A stretch of 64,000 nucleotides of DNA from Leptolyngbya sp. O-77 (GCF_001548395.1 NZ_AP017367.1:4997001-5061000), one strand, 5' to 3'; positions 43,382-52,908 are shown, numbered from the stretch's first letter. The notes: a model not told the origin generated them from the letters alone. Numbers and translations are program-made.

Positions 43382-46300
43382 GTGTACGTTAAGCGCGTAG
43401 AGCTGTCTCACTTTAAATCCTTTGGCGGCACAACGCAGGTTCCGTTGCTGCCGGGGTTTACTGTGATTTCCGGGCCCAATGGATCGGGTAAATCAAATAT
43501 TCTCGACGCGCTGCTGTTTGCGCTGGGGCTGGCGGGTTCTAAAGGGATGCGAGCAGAGCGGCTGCCGGATCTGGTGAACCAAAGCGTCGCCAGTCGCGGA
43601 CGCAGTACGGTGGAAGCCAGCGTCACCGTTACCTTTGCGCTGGATGAAGAAGATATCGCAGCCTACCAGGGCGATGACGACCCCTTGCCCAGCGCTGATC
43701 TGGCCTTTGGCGAAGGCAACGGGCAGGTTGGGGCTGTAGACGCTCAGAGCCATTTGAACGGTAATAACGGCAACGGTAGTCATGGCAATGGGAATGGCAA
43801 AACGCCGGATGCCAGCCAACTCAGCGTTGCCCCGGCGATGGTCCCTTTCAGCGAATGGAGCGTGACGCGCAAGCTGCGGGTGACGCAGCAGGGAACCTAC
43901 ACCTCGAACTATTACATTAATGGGCAGCCCTGCACGCTGAATGAACTGCATGAGCAGCTTCACCGCTTTCGGATTTATCCCGAAGGCTATAACGTCGTGC
44001 TGCAAGGCGACGTGACCAACATCATTTCCATGAATCCGCGCGAACGCCGGGAAATTATCGACGAGTTGGCGGGCGTGGCCGCGTTTGACCGCAAGATTTC
44101 TCAGGCGAAGGACAAGCTGGACGCGGTGAAGGAGCGGGAGGAAAAGTTTCGCATTGTGGAGCGGGAGCTGATCGAACAGCGCGATCGCCTCGCTCAAGAT
44201 CGCCTCAAGGCAGAGAAATATCGGCGACTCAAGGCTGAGTTTCAGACCAAGAGCCAGTGGGAATTGGTGCTGAACTGGCGCAGTCAGCAAGACCAGGCGC
44301 AGAAGCTCCAGCAGCAGATCGAGGAGGGCGATCGCGCTCTTTCGGAAACTGCTACTCAACTCACGGCGCTGGCGACTGAAATTCAGCAAATCACCGCTGA
44401 CCTAGACCGGCTGAATGCGCGGGTGAAGGCGCTGGGCGAGGATGAACAGCTTGCCTTGCAATCGACCCTGGCGACGCACGAGGCGGAACTGCGCCAGCTT
44501 CAACGGCAGGAGCAAGACCTGCTGACGGCGAACCGCGACACAATGGCGCAGATTGCCCAGACGCAGCAGGCGCTTCAGGAGCAAATGCAGATGCTGGAAC
44601 AGGCTTCTGCGGATCAGCAGCGCATCGAAACGCAGGACATTGCCTCGCTGCGAGCCGCCTGCGATCGCGCTCAGCAGGCGCTGCAAGCCAGCCGAGAACA
44701 GTCCAGCGCGATCGCCGAAGCGTCAGATGCCTGGGTGCAGGAGCAGGCTGCCCTGCGCCACCAGATGGAGAATTTGCTGAACCAAATCGAGCCGCAGCGC
44801 ATGGAGCAGGCGCGGCTGCAAGAGCGGGTGTCGCAGCTCTGCGCCAAGATTCAGGAGCAAACGGAGGCACTGGGGGCGATCGCCCAATCGCTGGCTGAAA
44901 AGCAGTCCGAGCAGTCTACCGTTGAAGCGCAACGGGCCGAGGCTGAAACCCAGGTGCAGCGAGTCGCTCAAGTGCTTGCCGAAGCCGAACAAGACCTCCG
45001 CACCCAGCAGGAAACGCAAACCCGCCTGCTGAGTGAGCAGCGCGACAAACAGCGCCAGCTTGATCGGCTAGAAGCCCAAACCCAGGCCATGCAAGAAGCG
45101 CAGGGCACGGGAGCCAGCCAGGTGATTTTGAATGCGGGCATCGACGGCGTGCATGGACTGGTGGCGCAGCTGGGGCGCGTCGATTCGCAATATCAACTGG
45201 CGCTGGAAATCGCGGCGGGGGGTCGCCTGGGCAATCTGGTGGTAGAAGACGACCGGATCGCGGCGCGGTGCATCGACCTGCTGAAGCAGCGACGAGCGGG
45301 GCGGGCGACGTTTCTGCCGATGAACAAAATCCGCGTGCCGCAGTTCACCGAAGTTCCCAAGGGTAACCGACCGGACGGGTTTGTGGACTATGCCGTGAAC
45401 CTGATCGACTGCGATCGCCGCTTTGAGGACGTGTTTGCCTATGTCTTTGGCGGCACGGTGGTCTTTCGCACGCTGGAGCAAGCGCGACCCCATCTGGGCA
45501 AATATCGCATCGTGACGCTGGACGGCGAACTGCTGGAAACCAGCGGCGCGATGACGGGCGGCAGCCTGTCCCAGCGGCAAGGCTCCCTAAGATTTGGCAC
45601 GGTGCAGCCAGGAGAATCGGCCGAGGCAGCAGCCTTGCGCGATCGCCTCTCGGAAATCGACACCATTCTGCGGCGCTGTGAAGGGGCGATCGCCCAGGGC
45701 ACTGAAGCCGTCCGCACCCACACTCAGGCGCTCAACGAAGCCCGCCAGCAGCAGCGCGAGGTGCAGATGCAAGCGAATCAGCTCCAGTCCCAACTGGCGA
45801 CGCTGGTGACGCAGGAAGGGCAGCTTCGCACCCAGCTTTCGCAAAACCGCCAGGAGCTTGGCCCGTCCGAAGAGCGCCTGCAAACGCTGGAGCGTGACCT
45901 GCCCGCCCAGGAAGCCGAACTCCAGCGCCAGCGCCAAGTTCTGGCAGACCTGGAGCAATCCCAAACCCACAGCGAGTGGCAGCAGATTCAGGCGACGATT
46001 CGCCAGCAGGAGGCAGAACTGGGCGATCGCCAGCTTGCTCTGCGGGCCGCCGAGCAGCGGGTACAAGACCTGGAAATTCAGCGGCAGCGCCTCCAGGAAA
46101 AAATCACCCAGCTTACCCAGCGACTGCAAGATCTGCGCGCCCAGCAAACTACCCAGATGCAGCAGCGTTCTGCGCTGGGGACACAGCAGACCGCCCTCAG
46201 CCAGACGATCGCCCAGACCCGCGCCGCGCTAGATTCGCTAGAGGCATCCCTCGCGTCGGAAAAACAGGAGCGCGATCGCACGGAACGACTGTTGCGCGAT

Positions 46301-47116
46301 CGCCAAACCGCTCAGCAACAGGCCGACTGGCAGCGCCAAAAGCTCCAGGAAACCCAGCAGACCCGCCGCGAAAGTTTAGTCATGCTCCAGGCAGCGCTAG
46401 AAACGAAGCGAAGCGAACTGCCCGACCCGCTGCCGGAGTTGCCCGACCCGCTGCCCGACCTGGGCGAATTGCAGCACGAACTGCGATCGCTCCAGCGCCG
46501 CATCGAAAACATGGAACCCGTCAACATGCTGGCCCTGGAGGAATACGAGCGCACCCAGGAGCGCCTAGAAGACCTCAGCCAAAAGCTAAGCACCCTGGAC
46601 GAAGAGCGCAGCGAATTGCTCCTCCGCATCGAGAACTTCACCACCCTGCGCCAGCGGGCCTTCAAAGAAGCTTTTGATGCCGTAAATGTAAACTTTCAGT
46701 CTATCTTTGCCGAACTGTCCGACGGCGATGGCTACCTGCAACTCGACGACCCCAACGATCCTTTTGGCAGCGGGCTAAACCTAGTTGCCCATCCCAAGGG
46801 CAAGCCCGTCCGCCGCCTCGCTTCAATGTCCGGGGGTGAAAAATCCCTTACTGCTCTCAGCTTCATCTTTGCTCTCCAGCGCTATCGCCCCTCGCCCTTC
46901 TACGCGTTCGACGAAGTGGATATGTTCCTGGATGGGGCAAACGTGGAGCGTCTTTCCCGCATGATCAAGCACCAGGCCCAGCAGGCCCAGTTCATCGTCG
47001 TCAGCCTCCGCCGCCCGATGATCGAAGCCGCCCAGCGCACCATCGGCGTTACCCAGGCACGGGGAGCCTACACGCAGGTGCTGGGCATCGACTTGCAGCA
47101 GAACGTTTCGGGGTGA
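43382..47116 (+). CDS. smc: Chromosome segregation protein SMC
   Basis: 1244 residues from GTG (MYVKRVELSHFKSFGGTTQV). N-terminal Walker A GPNGSGKSNILDALLFALG (residues 31-49). Long coiled coil from about 190, flexible hinge about 565-720 (GVHGLVAQLGRVDSQYQLAL, GGTVVFRTLEQARPHLGKYR), second coiled coil with Gln/Arg-rich heptads, and the C-terminal ATPase half with SMSGGEKSLTALSFIFALQR and FYAFDEVDMFLDG. It forms condensin-like rings that organise the chromosome. An Asn/Gly-rich insertion, LNGNNGNGSHGNGNGK (about 125-140), interrupts the N-terminal head. No scpA or scpB nearby. Confidence 0.95.
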   Translation: MYVKRVELSHFKSFGGTTQVPLLPGFTVISGPNGSGKSNILDALLFALGLAGSKGMRAERLPDLVNQSVASRGRSTVEASVTVTFALDEEDIAAYQGDDDPLPSADLAFGEGNGQVGAVDAQSHLNGNNGNGSHGNGNGKTPDASQLSVAPAMVPFSEWSVTRKLRVTQQGTYTSNYYINGQPCTLNELHEQLHRFRIYPEGYNVVLQGDVTNIISMNPRERREIIDELAGVAAFDRKISQAKDKLDAVKEREEKFRIVERELIEQRDRLAQDRLKAEKYRRLKAEFQTKSQWELVLNWRSQQDQAQKLQQQIEEGDRALSETATQLTALATEIQQITADLDRLNARVKALGEDEQLALQSTLATHEAELRQLQRQEQDLLTANRDTMAQIAQTQQALQEQMQMLEQASADQQRIETQDIASLRAACDRAQQALQASREQSSAIAEASDAWVQEQAALRHQMENLLNQIEPQRMEQARLQERVSQLCAKIQEQTEALGAIAQSLAEKQSEQSTVEAQRAEAETQVQRVAQVLAEAEQDLRTQQETQTRLLSEQRDKQRQLDRLEAQTQAMQEAQGTGASQVILNAGIDGVHGLVAQLGRVDSQYQLALEIAAGGRLGNLVVEDDRIAARCIDLLKQRRAGRATFLPMNKIRVPQFTEVPKGNRPDGFVDYAVNLIDCDRRFEDVFAYVFGGTVVFRTLEQARPHLGKYRIVTLDGELLETSGAMTGGSLSQRQGSLRFGTVQPGESAEAAALRDRLSEIDTILRRCEGAIAQGTEAVRTHTQALNEARQQQREVQMQANQLQSQLATLVTQEGQLRTQLSQNRQELGPSEERLQTLERDLPAQEAELQRQRQVLADLEQSQTHSEWQQIQATIRQQEAELGDRQLALRAAEQRVQDLEIQRQRLQEKITQLTQRLQDLRAQQTTQMQQRSALGTQQTALSQTIAQTRAALDSLEASLASEKQERDRTERLLRDRQTAQQQADWQRQKLQETQQTRRESLVMLQAALETKRSELPDPLPELPDPLPDLGELQHELRSLQRRIENMEPVNMLALEEYERTQERLEDLSQKLSTLDEERSELLLRIENFTTLRQRAFKEAFDAVNVNFQSIFAELSDGDGYLQLDDPNDPFGSGLNLVAHPKGKPVRRLASMSGGEKSLTALSFIFALQRYRPSPFYAFDEVDMFLDGANVERLSRMIKHQAQQAQFIVVSLRRPMIEAAQRTIGVTQARGAYTQVLGIDLQQNVSG

Positions 47117-47118
47117 GG

Positions 47119-47215
47119 GAGGAGTGGAGGAGGAAAGAGCGAAGAACGAAGAATGAAGGGCGAAGAGCGAAGAGATTCCGTTTTTCGTTTTTCACTTTTC
47201 GTTTTTTCCGTCTCT
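47119..47215. repeat. GAAGAACGAA purine-rich tract with inverted half
   Basis: GAGCGAAGAACGAAGAATGAA then GGGCGAAGAGCGAAGAG is followed by TTTTTCGTTTTTCACTTTTCG, so the halves can partly pair. Third member of the family also seen near 1560 and 17570. It starts right after the smc stop. The rest of the gap to 47371 shows no gene. Confidence 0.5.
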
Positions 47216-47371
47216 TGCCCCATCCCCCAAAGGGCGGCTTTCCGAACTCAAGACAGACTTACCAAACGTTCGAGTTTGGTTAAGATTGGCTTAGTATTGA
47301 TATCTGACCGTATCTACTGTATTCATATTTCAATCGAACTATTTCAACCAGTTCGAGGTTAGGACTCGACA

Positions 47372-48331
47372 ATGACATCTGAACAAATCCGCCAACGCTC
47401 AGACCTTCTTGGAACTCAGATCATTACCCGCGACACGGGCAAACGCCTGGGTGTCGTTAGCCAACTATGGGTAGATGTCGATCGCCGCGAGGTGGTTGCC
47501 ATTGGTCTGCGGGAAAGCATTCTATCGGGCGTGGTATCTGGCACCCAGCAGATGATGTATCTTGCGAACATTCGCCAGATCGGCGACGTGATTCTAGTCG
47601 ATGACGACTCTGCGGTAGAGGATGAAGTTGACACGGAAGCGTATAGCAGCCTGATCAACAGCGAAGTGATCACCGAGACGGGAGAACTGCTGGGGAAGGT
47701 GCGGGGCTTCCGGTTCAACGTCGAAGATGGTCATCTAGAGTCTATTATTATTGCCTCGATTGGGTTTCCCTTCATTCCTGATCAGGTCGTCAGTACCTAC
47801 GAACTGTCGATTGAAGAGGTGGTGAGCAGCGGTCCCGATCGCCTGATTGTGTTTGAAGGGGCAGAGCAAAAGATGACCCAACTCAGCGTGGGCTTTTTGG
47901 AGCGCATCGGCATTGGCCGCCCGCCGTGGGAGCGCGACGAAGAAGACTACATCATGCCTGTGTCTACGTCCAACCAGTTGCCGACGGGCGTGCGGACTCC
48001 TGCGCCTCAGCCACTGCGTGCGCCAGCCCGCGAATCCACCTGGGATGACGACACCTGGGAAGAACCCCGCCGCCCGATTCAGGAGCCACTGCGCCAGCGC
48101 CAGCCGGAGCCGCTTTATCGGGATGAGCCGGAAGATAACTGGAACGAGTCACCCCGTCGCCAGCAGTATGCCGAAGCTTATGAAGATGCCGATGCCTACG
48201 AACCTCCGATGAAAGAGGAACTGGATGATGTGTGGGAAGACGATGATAATCCCCAGCCCTATCGCGCACCACAGTTAAATATCCCTGAGCGGCAAAAGGT
48301 TGTGGAATATGAGGAAGATGCGGATTATTAG
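47372..48331 (+). CDS. Protein with two PRC-barrel domains and disordered tail
   Basis: 319 residues. Two PRC-barrel-type units: RSDLLGTQIITRDTGKRLGV with VVSQLWVDVDRREVVAIGLR (about residues 9-80), and LINSEVITETGELLGKVRGF with RFNVEDGHLESIIIAS (about 90-165). The C-terminal half is Pro/Asp/Glu-rich and disordered (EEPRRPIQEPLRQRQPEPLY and similar). PRC-barrels are found in RimM, in photosynthetic reaction centre H subunits and in many cyanobacterial proteins without known role. No membrane segment. It is preceded by TTCGAGGTTAGGACTCGACA with AGGA near the ATG. Function unknown. Confidence 0.85.
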   Translation: MTSEQIRQRSDLLGTQIITRDTGKRLGVVSQLWVDVDRREVVAIGLRESILSGVVSGTQQMMYLANIRQIGDVILVDDDSAVEDEVDTEAYSSLINSEVITETGELLGKVRGFRFNVEDGHLESIIIASIGFPFIPDQVVSTYELSIEEVVSSGPDRLIVFEGAEQKMTQLSVGFLERIGIGRPPWERDEEDYIMPVSTSNQLPTGVRTPAPQPLRAPARESTWDDDTWEEPRRPIQEPLRQRQPEPLYRDEPEDNWNESPRRQQYAEAYEDADAYEPPMKEELDDVWEDDDNPQPYRAPQLNIPERQKVVEYEEDADY

Positions 48332-48667
48332 AATTATTAGAAACTAGGAACGAAGTAATTACGGCTCTCCTGGCTTTACGCTGATAAGCGAAACTCATAT
48401 CAATCTACAGCATTTTTGAAGCTAGTGAGGCACACGGATGGTCAATAAGCCCTTGCCTCGTGAGGGCAGCGTGTGCCTCACCTCGCAAGAAAATGCTGTA
48501 TACACCAGCTTCTAATGCAATATCACAGCTAGAACTTAGATTGGTCGTTAGCACTTTAGCGCTGAAGCGCTGACTACGAGCTAGGGCATTCCCCTAAAAT
48601 TAAACCGTGACAAAACCGTGACACTGCACTAGCCATTGATCAGACAGCATTATTAAATCAGACGGCA
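48332..48667. other. Intergenic region with hairpin element
   Basis: 336 bases between the PRC-barrel gene and the convergent CBCR kinase gene. It holds hairpin element copy 2 (48406-48500) and a TAGCGCTGAAGCGCTGA palindromic word (48559-48575) followed by CTACGAGC, itself a familiar cyanobacterial intergenic word. Confidence 0.5.
48406..48500. repeat. Dispersed hairpin element, copy 2
   Basis: It starts TACAGCATTTTTGAAG and ends GCAAGAAAATGCTGTA. The inner arms GTGAGGCACAC and GTGTGCCTCAC are perfect complements. Arms are about 32 bases each with a spacer of about 30. This is the most regular of the three copies. Confidence 0.7.
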
Positions 48668-50893
48668 TTATTGGGCAAGCTCTGGAGGTCTAGGAGTTTG
48701 TCCTGCTAGTTTGTGTTGATGAATTGGGATTAAAATCTGGAATTCTGTACCTCTGCCGGGTTGCGAGATGCATTTCAGTGTGCCGTTATGCCGTTCGCAA
48801 ATAATTTGCTGGCTAATTGAAAGTCCTAGACCTGTGCCTTTGCCGACGGGCTTGGTTGTAAAAAAGGGATCGAATAGTTTGGTTTGGAGTTTTTCAGGTA
48901 TTCCAGGGCCGTTGTCGGCAATCCGAATCGCAACGTACTGAGCGGAAACACCCTGAGGGCGATCGCTCGCTAAGATTGCACGCTCTCTTGCACGCTCTAA
49001 AGCTGGGCGATCGTCCTCATAATCGCCTAGATCATCGGACTGATCGTGTCGATCGCATAGTTCAGTCCGAATCGTAATGGTGGGTTGGAGCAGGTTATTG
49101 ACACTATCACTCCCTGACTGCTGAAGCATTTTTTCTCGCGATGCAATTTGCTCTTCTAAGGCATCAATGGCATTGCTGAGCAAATTCATAAACACCTGAT
49201 TGAGCTGGCTTGGATAGCATTCCACTAGCGGTAATTGTCCATACTCTTTGACCAATCGAATATTTTGAGCAGGATTAGAAATCGACTTGGGTTTGAGACG
49301 ATATTGCAAGATCAGCAGCGTACTTTCTAGTCCTTCGTGCAAGTCCACAACTTTCATCTCTGCTTCATCGAGCCGTGAGAAATTCCGAAGAGACAACACA
49401 ATGTTGCGAATTCGTTCAGCTCCGATTTGCATCGATGCTAGCATTTGTGGAAAGTCTTCCATCAAAAAATCGATGTCAATTTCTTCGGCGCGATCGCTCA
49501 CCGCGCCAACAGGTTCTGGATAACTATTCTGGTAAGTTTTAACTAATTCCATTAAATCTTGAGCGTAGCGGCGAGCGTATCCTACATTGCCATGAATAAA
49601 GTTGACAGGGTTATTAATCTCATGGGCGATCCCGGCTACAAGCTGTCCCAGACTTGACATTTTCTCGCTTTGAATCAACTGGGTTTGTGCCTTTTTGAGA
49701 TGCTCTAACGCAAGACCGAGCTCAACAGTTTGTTGTTGAGTTTTGGCTAATAGCTCTGCCTGCTGGAGCCCAACGCTGAGATGAGCTGCAATTTGCTTGG
49801 CGAATTCAATCTCTTCTGCTTCCCAAAAACGAGGCTTAGCACATTGATGAATGCACAACAGACCCCACAAATACGTTCCCTGCAAAAGAGGTACTACCAA
49901 GTTGGCTCTAATTTGAAAGCGCGACAATACTTCGATATGACACGCCTGAAGACCAGATGAGTAAATATCAGCAACCGCCTGAATTTGTCCTTGATGATAA
50001 GCCGCAGCGTAGCGATCGCCAAAACAATGGTCGTAAACTCTCTCTGCCAATACTGAGGCATAGCCCTGTTCAACACTCTCCGATACAAACTCCCCATCAT
50101 TCCAATTGGAATCAGGCGCAAACTGAAAAATTGCAACCCGATCAGACTTGAGCAATTGTCGAGATTCAGTTGCAGCCGTTCTAAAAATCGTTGCCAAGTC
50201 CATTGGTTCTCGAATTCGAGTAATAACCTTAAACAAGGCTTTTTGCTGCTCTGTCTGAAAGCGCACTTTCTCCAAGAGTTTTGCTTGCTGAAGCGCAACA
50301 CCAAGATGAGTTGCAACTTGCTGAATAAACTCGATTTCATGAGATGCCCAAACGCGAGGAGCAGAACATTGATGAATGCAAAGTAGTCCCCAAAGTGTCT
50401 GCTCCTCTAGCACCGGCACGACTAAATTGGCACGGATCTGAAAGCGAGTCAAAATCTCAATATGACAGTCTTTCAGCCCTGCTGTTTGAATATCACTAAC
50501 GGCTTGTACTCGCCCTTTGTGGTAATCAATCGCATACTGATCACCGAAGCAGTGGTCATGAACTTTTTCTGATAAAACTGACTTAAATTCAAGGGAGACA
50601 TCTTCTGCGACAAACTCGCCATCATTCCAACCAGAATCGGGAGCAAAGCAAAAAAGCGCGACGCGATCTGCATTTAGCAGTTGCCGGACTTCAATTGCAG
50701 TTGTCTTAAAAATTGCTTTTAGGTCTAAGGATTCACGAATTTTTGTAATGACTCGAAATAGGGCTTTCTGCTGCCCTGTTTTCGAACCATCTATCTCGGC
50801 CGAAAGATACTGCTGGATCTGCTCGCAGGCGGGATCATTGTTGCAAATGGCTTTCAGGTGTCCTATCAGGTGTTCTAGTTGTTGTTGATCCAT
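48668..50893 (-). CDS. Histidine kinase with two DXCF cyanobacteriochrome-like GAF domains
   Basis: 741 residues, cytoplasmic. Two consecutive GAF domains (about 50-205 and 222-388) are so alike that they arose by duplication. Each has the two Cys of DXCF cyanobacteriochromes: GAF1 VHDHCFGD (Cys115) and GLKDCHIEIL (Cys143-His144), GAF2 VYDHCFGD (Cys290) and GLQACHIEVL (Cys318-His319). The surrounding RFQIRANLVVPV and LWGLLCIHQC resemble the TePixJ bilin domain. A bilin on the Cys-His and a second, reversible link to the DXCF Cys are therefore likely (blue/green-type sensing), which is inference. Then HisKA with LVAGIAHEINNPVNFIHGN (His424) and HATPase with IRIADNGPGIPEKLQTKLF and GKGTGLGLSISQQI. 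Sensor output goes to an unidentified regulator. Confidence 0.9.
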   Translation of the reverse strand: MDQQQLEHLIGHLKAICNNDPACEQIQQYLSAEIDGSKTGQQKALFRVITKIRESLDLKAIFKTTAIEVRQLLNADRVALFCFAPDSGWNDGEFVAEDVSLEFKSVLSEKVHDHCFGDQYAIDYHKGRVQAVSDIQTAGLKDCHIEILTRFQIRANLVVPVLEEQTLWGLLCIHQCSAPRVWASHEIEFIQQVATHLGVALQQAKLLEKVRFQTEQQKALFKVITRIREPMDLATIFRTAATESRQLLKSDRVAIFQFAPDSNWNDGEFVSESVEQGYASVLAERVYDHCFGDRYAAAYHQGQIQAVADIYSSGLQACHIEVLSRFQIRANLVVPLLQGTYLWGLLCIHQCAKPRFWEAEEIEFAKQIAAHLSVGLQQAELLAKTQQQTVELGLALEHLKKAQTQLIQSEKMSSLGQLVAGIAHEINNPVNFIHGNVGYARRYAQDLMELVKTYQNSYPEPVGAVSDRAEEIDIDFLMEDFPQMLASMQIGAERIRNIVLSLRNFSRLDEAEMKVVDLHEGLESTLLILQYRLKPKSISNPAQNIRLVKEYGQLPLVECYPSQLNQVFMNLLSNAIDALEEQIASREKMLQQSGSDSVNNLLQPTITIRTELCDRHDQSDDLGDYEDDRPALERARERAILASDRPQGVSAQYVAIRIADNGPGIPEKLQTKLFDPFFTTKPVGKGTGLGLSISQQIICERHNGTLKCISQPGRGTEFQILIPIHQHKLAGQTPRPPELAQ

Positions 50894-51400
50894 GGAAATT
50901 TTGACGAAATATAAATTTCTGCGAAATATTAAGAGGACGTGGCACGAGCCTCGAATACTTTAGCCCTAGAAAACCTCGAACACTAGAGACGCTTGTTAAG
51001 AAAAGCTGGATACGGCGTTTTTGCAGTTAGTGAGGTGCACGGATGGTCAAGATGCGTTTGCCTCGCCCAGGCTGTACATGTCTCGCCCTGCAAGAACATG
51101 CTATGTACCGTGATTTATTTCGCAATGCGGCTATTAACTAAGGCTCCTAATTAAGGCTCCTCATTACATAGAACAGGTTATTGGAGGAACCAACAGAAAG
51201 ATCTTTGTTAGGATTTGCAACCGTTTGCAAAAGGACGGTATTTGGCTGAGCAGGACTTAAATTTAGGTTTCCCAAGAATCTTTGCAAAATTAACATGCAA
51301 ATTAAGCAACTTAGAGGTGGACTTTACGACTTTATGCTTAGTTTAGGTTGCGAAAGTCTGCCGTTGTGTTAAGTTTACTAACGAAAGTGTAAGTAAATGA
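50894..51400. other. Intergenic region with hairpin element copy 3
   Basis: About 500 bases upstream of the CBCR kinase, ending at the IS256 element. Holds the third hairpin copy and AT-rich sequence with CTAAGGCTCCT-like duplications (51138-51163). No gene is supported. The kinase promoter must lie here. Confidence 0.45.
51011..51107. repeat. Dispersed hairpin element, copy 3
   Basis: TACGGCGTTTTTGCAGTTAG is followed by GTGAGGTGCACGGATGGTCA, then ACATGTCTCGCCCTGCAAGA and ACATGCTATGTA. The blocks and their order match copy 2 and the orientation is the same, with more base changes, so the stem is weaker. Confidence 0.6.
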
Positions 51401-52738
51401 GAGACTGTAAATTATTTTGTGTAAGCGGTCAAAATTAGTTCAAACATCAGGAGACCGCCCATGCCTCGCCGTCGTCGCCCCCAAGATAAAGTAGACCACC
51501 TGCTGGATGAGCTGCTTGCCGATTACTCCACCCCCGAGCAAATCCTGGGAGAACAAGGACTGCTCAAACAACTGACCAAACGACTGGTGGAACGAGCACT
51601 GCAAGCAGAATTGAGCCATCACCTGGAAACCGAAGTCCAAGCTCCGCCTCCTGAAGAAACCAGTTCCAGCAAGCGTCGCAATAGTCGTAACGGGTACTCC
51701 TCTAAAACCGTCAAAGCAGACTGTGGAGAATTGGCACTCTCGATTCCCCGCGACCGTAACAGCACCTTTGAGCCGATTTTGGTGCCCAAAGGAGAGCGAC
51801 GCTTGAGTGGGCTGGATGACAAAATCATGGCAATGTATGCCCGAGGCTTGAGCACTCGAGATATTCAAGCGCAACTGGAGGAACTCTATGGGGTGGAGGT
51901 TTCTCCCACGTTGATTAGCCAAGTCACCGATGCGGTCAGTGACGAGGTGCGTCAGTGGCAGAACCGCCCGCTGGCTAAGCTGTATCCGATTGTTTACCTC
52001 GATGCCATTCACGTTCATGTGCGAGAAGACGGGCGGGTGAGCAATCATGCCGTTTACGTTGTCTTAGGTGTAACGCTTGACGGGATTAAGGAAGTCCTAG
52101 GGCTATGGATGTCTGCCAATGAAGGGGCAAAGTTTTGGCTCAAAGTGCTGACCGACCTCAAGAATCGCGGCGTAGAAGACATTTTCATCGCCTGTGTAGA
52201 TGGACTCAAAGGCTTCCCCGATGCGATTGCAGCGGTCTTTCCCAAAACACGAGTGCAGTTGTGTATCGTGCATCTGATTCGCAACTCTTTGCGCTATGTG
52301 CCCTGGGGCAGCCAAGCCGAAGTCATTGCCGACCTCAAGCCGATTTATCAAGCGGCCACGGTAGAGGAGGCTGAGACCGCACTAGAAAACTTCGCTGATA
52401 AGTGGGACAGGCTCTATCCCACGATTTCCCAGATCTGGTTGCGTCACTGGAACAACATCATCCCCTTCTTTGACTATCCACCAGACATTCGCAAAGTGAT
52501 TTACACCACCAATGCAATCGAGTCGCTCAATCGCTCGTTGCGTAAGGTGCTCAAGACAAAGGGATGCTTCCCCAATGAGGAATCGGTCTACAAGCTGCTC
52601 TACTTGGCGCTTAACAATATTGCCAAAAAGTGGACGATGCCGATCCGCGATTGGAAAGCAGCACTCATGCGTTTTGCCATTGAGTTCCCCGATCGCTTTC
52701 CTCAGTTCTAAGCCTTACACAAAAAAATTGACACTCTC
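51401..52738 (+). mobile_element. IS256-family element (1338 bp), intact
   Basis: Inverted ends GAGACTGTAAATTATTTTGT and (right, reversed) GAGAGTGTCAATTTTTTTGT, both continuing GTAAG. It is flanked by a perfect 8-bp target duplication, GTAAATGA, at 51393-51400 and 52739-52746. With an uninterrupted transposase this looks like a recent insertion. Confidence 0.95.
51461..52711 (+). CDS. IS256-family transposase
   Basis: 416 residues, complete. The mutator-type transposase fold is seen in ELSHHLETE, RRNSRNGYSSKTVKADCGEL, LYPIVYLDAIHVHVREDGRV (first Asp), DIFIACVDGLKGFPDAIAAV (second Asp), QLCIVHLIRNSLRYVPW and IYTTNAIESLNRSLRKVLKT (Glu in NAIES). It cuts and pastes via the element's inverted ends. 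Start ATG follows CAGGAGACC. No frame defect, in contrast to the other two IS families here. Confidence 0.95.
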   Translation: MPRRRRPQDKVDHLLDELLADYSTPEQILGEQGLLKQLTKRLVERALQAELSHHLETEVQAPPPEETSSSKRRNSRNGYSSKTVKADCGELALSIPRDRNSTFEPILVPKGERRLSGLDDKIMAMYARGLSTRDIQAQLEELYGVEVSPTLISQVTDAVSDEVRQWQNRPLAKLYPIVYLDAIHVHVREDGRVSNHAVYVVLGVTLDGIKEVLGLWMSANEGAKFWLKVLTDLKNRGVEDIFIACVDGLKGFPDAIAAVFPKTRVQLCIVHLIRNSLRYVPWGSQAEVIADLKPIYQAATVEEAETALENFADKWDRLYPTISQIWLRHWNNIIPFFDYPPDIRKVIYTTNAIESLNRSLRKVLKTKGCFPNEESVYKLLYLALNNIAKKWTMPIRDWKAALMRFAIEFPDRFPQF

Positions 52739-52908
52739 GTAAATGAACTTTAAATAAGGTAGATAGTATTTGCAGAGCTTTTCTATTTTTTGCATGGCCT
52801 CTTGCTGACTGCGCTTGTATGCTCAAGGGGATAGGCTGATGTGGGAGGAGGGTTTTTCGTGGGTGCAGCCTGGGTGTCTGGCTAATCTCTGGATAGTCTA
52901 ATCTCCGG

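Noticed and set aside
47240..47300. tRNA-like GTTCGAG word
   Set aside because: No acceptor or anticodon stem fits around it.
48551..48580. CIRCE-like operator (TTAGCACT...)
   Set aside because: TTAGCACT is present but the inverted half GAGTGCTAA and the 9-base spacing are not; no chaperone gene is near.
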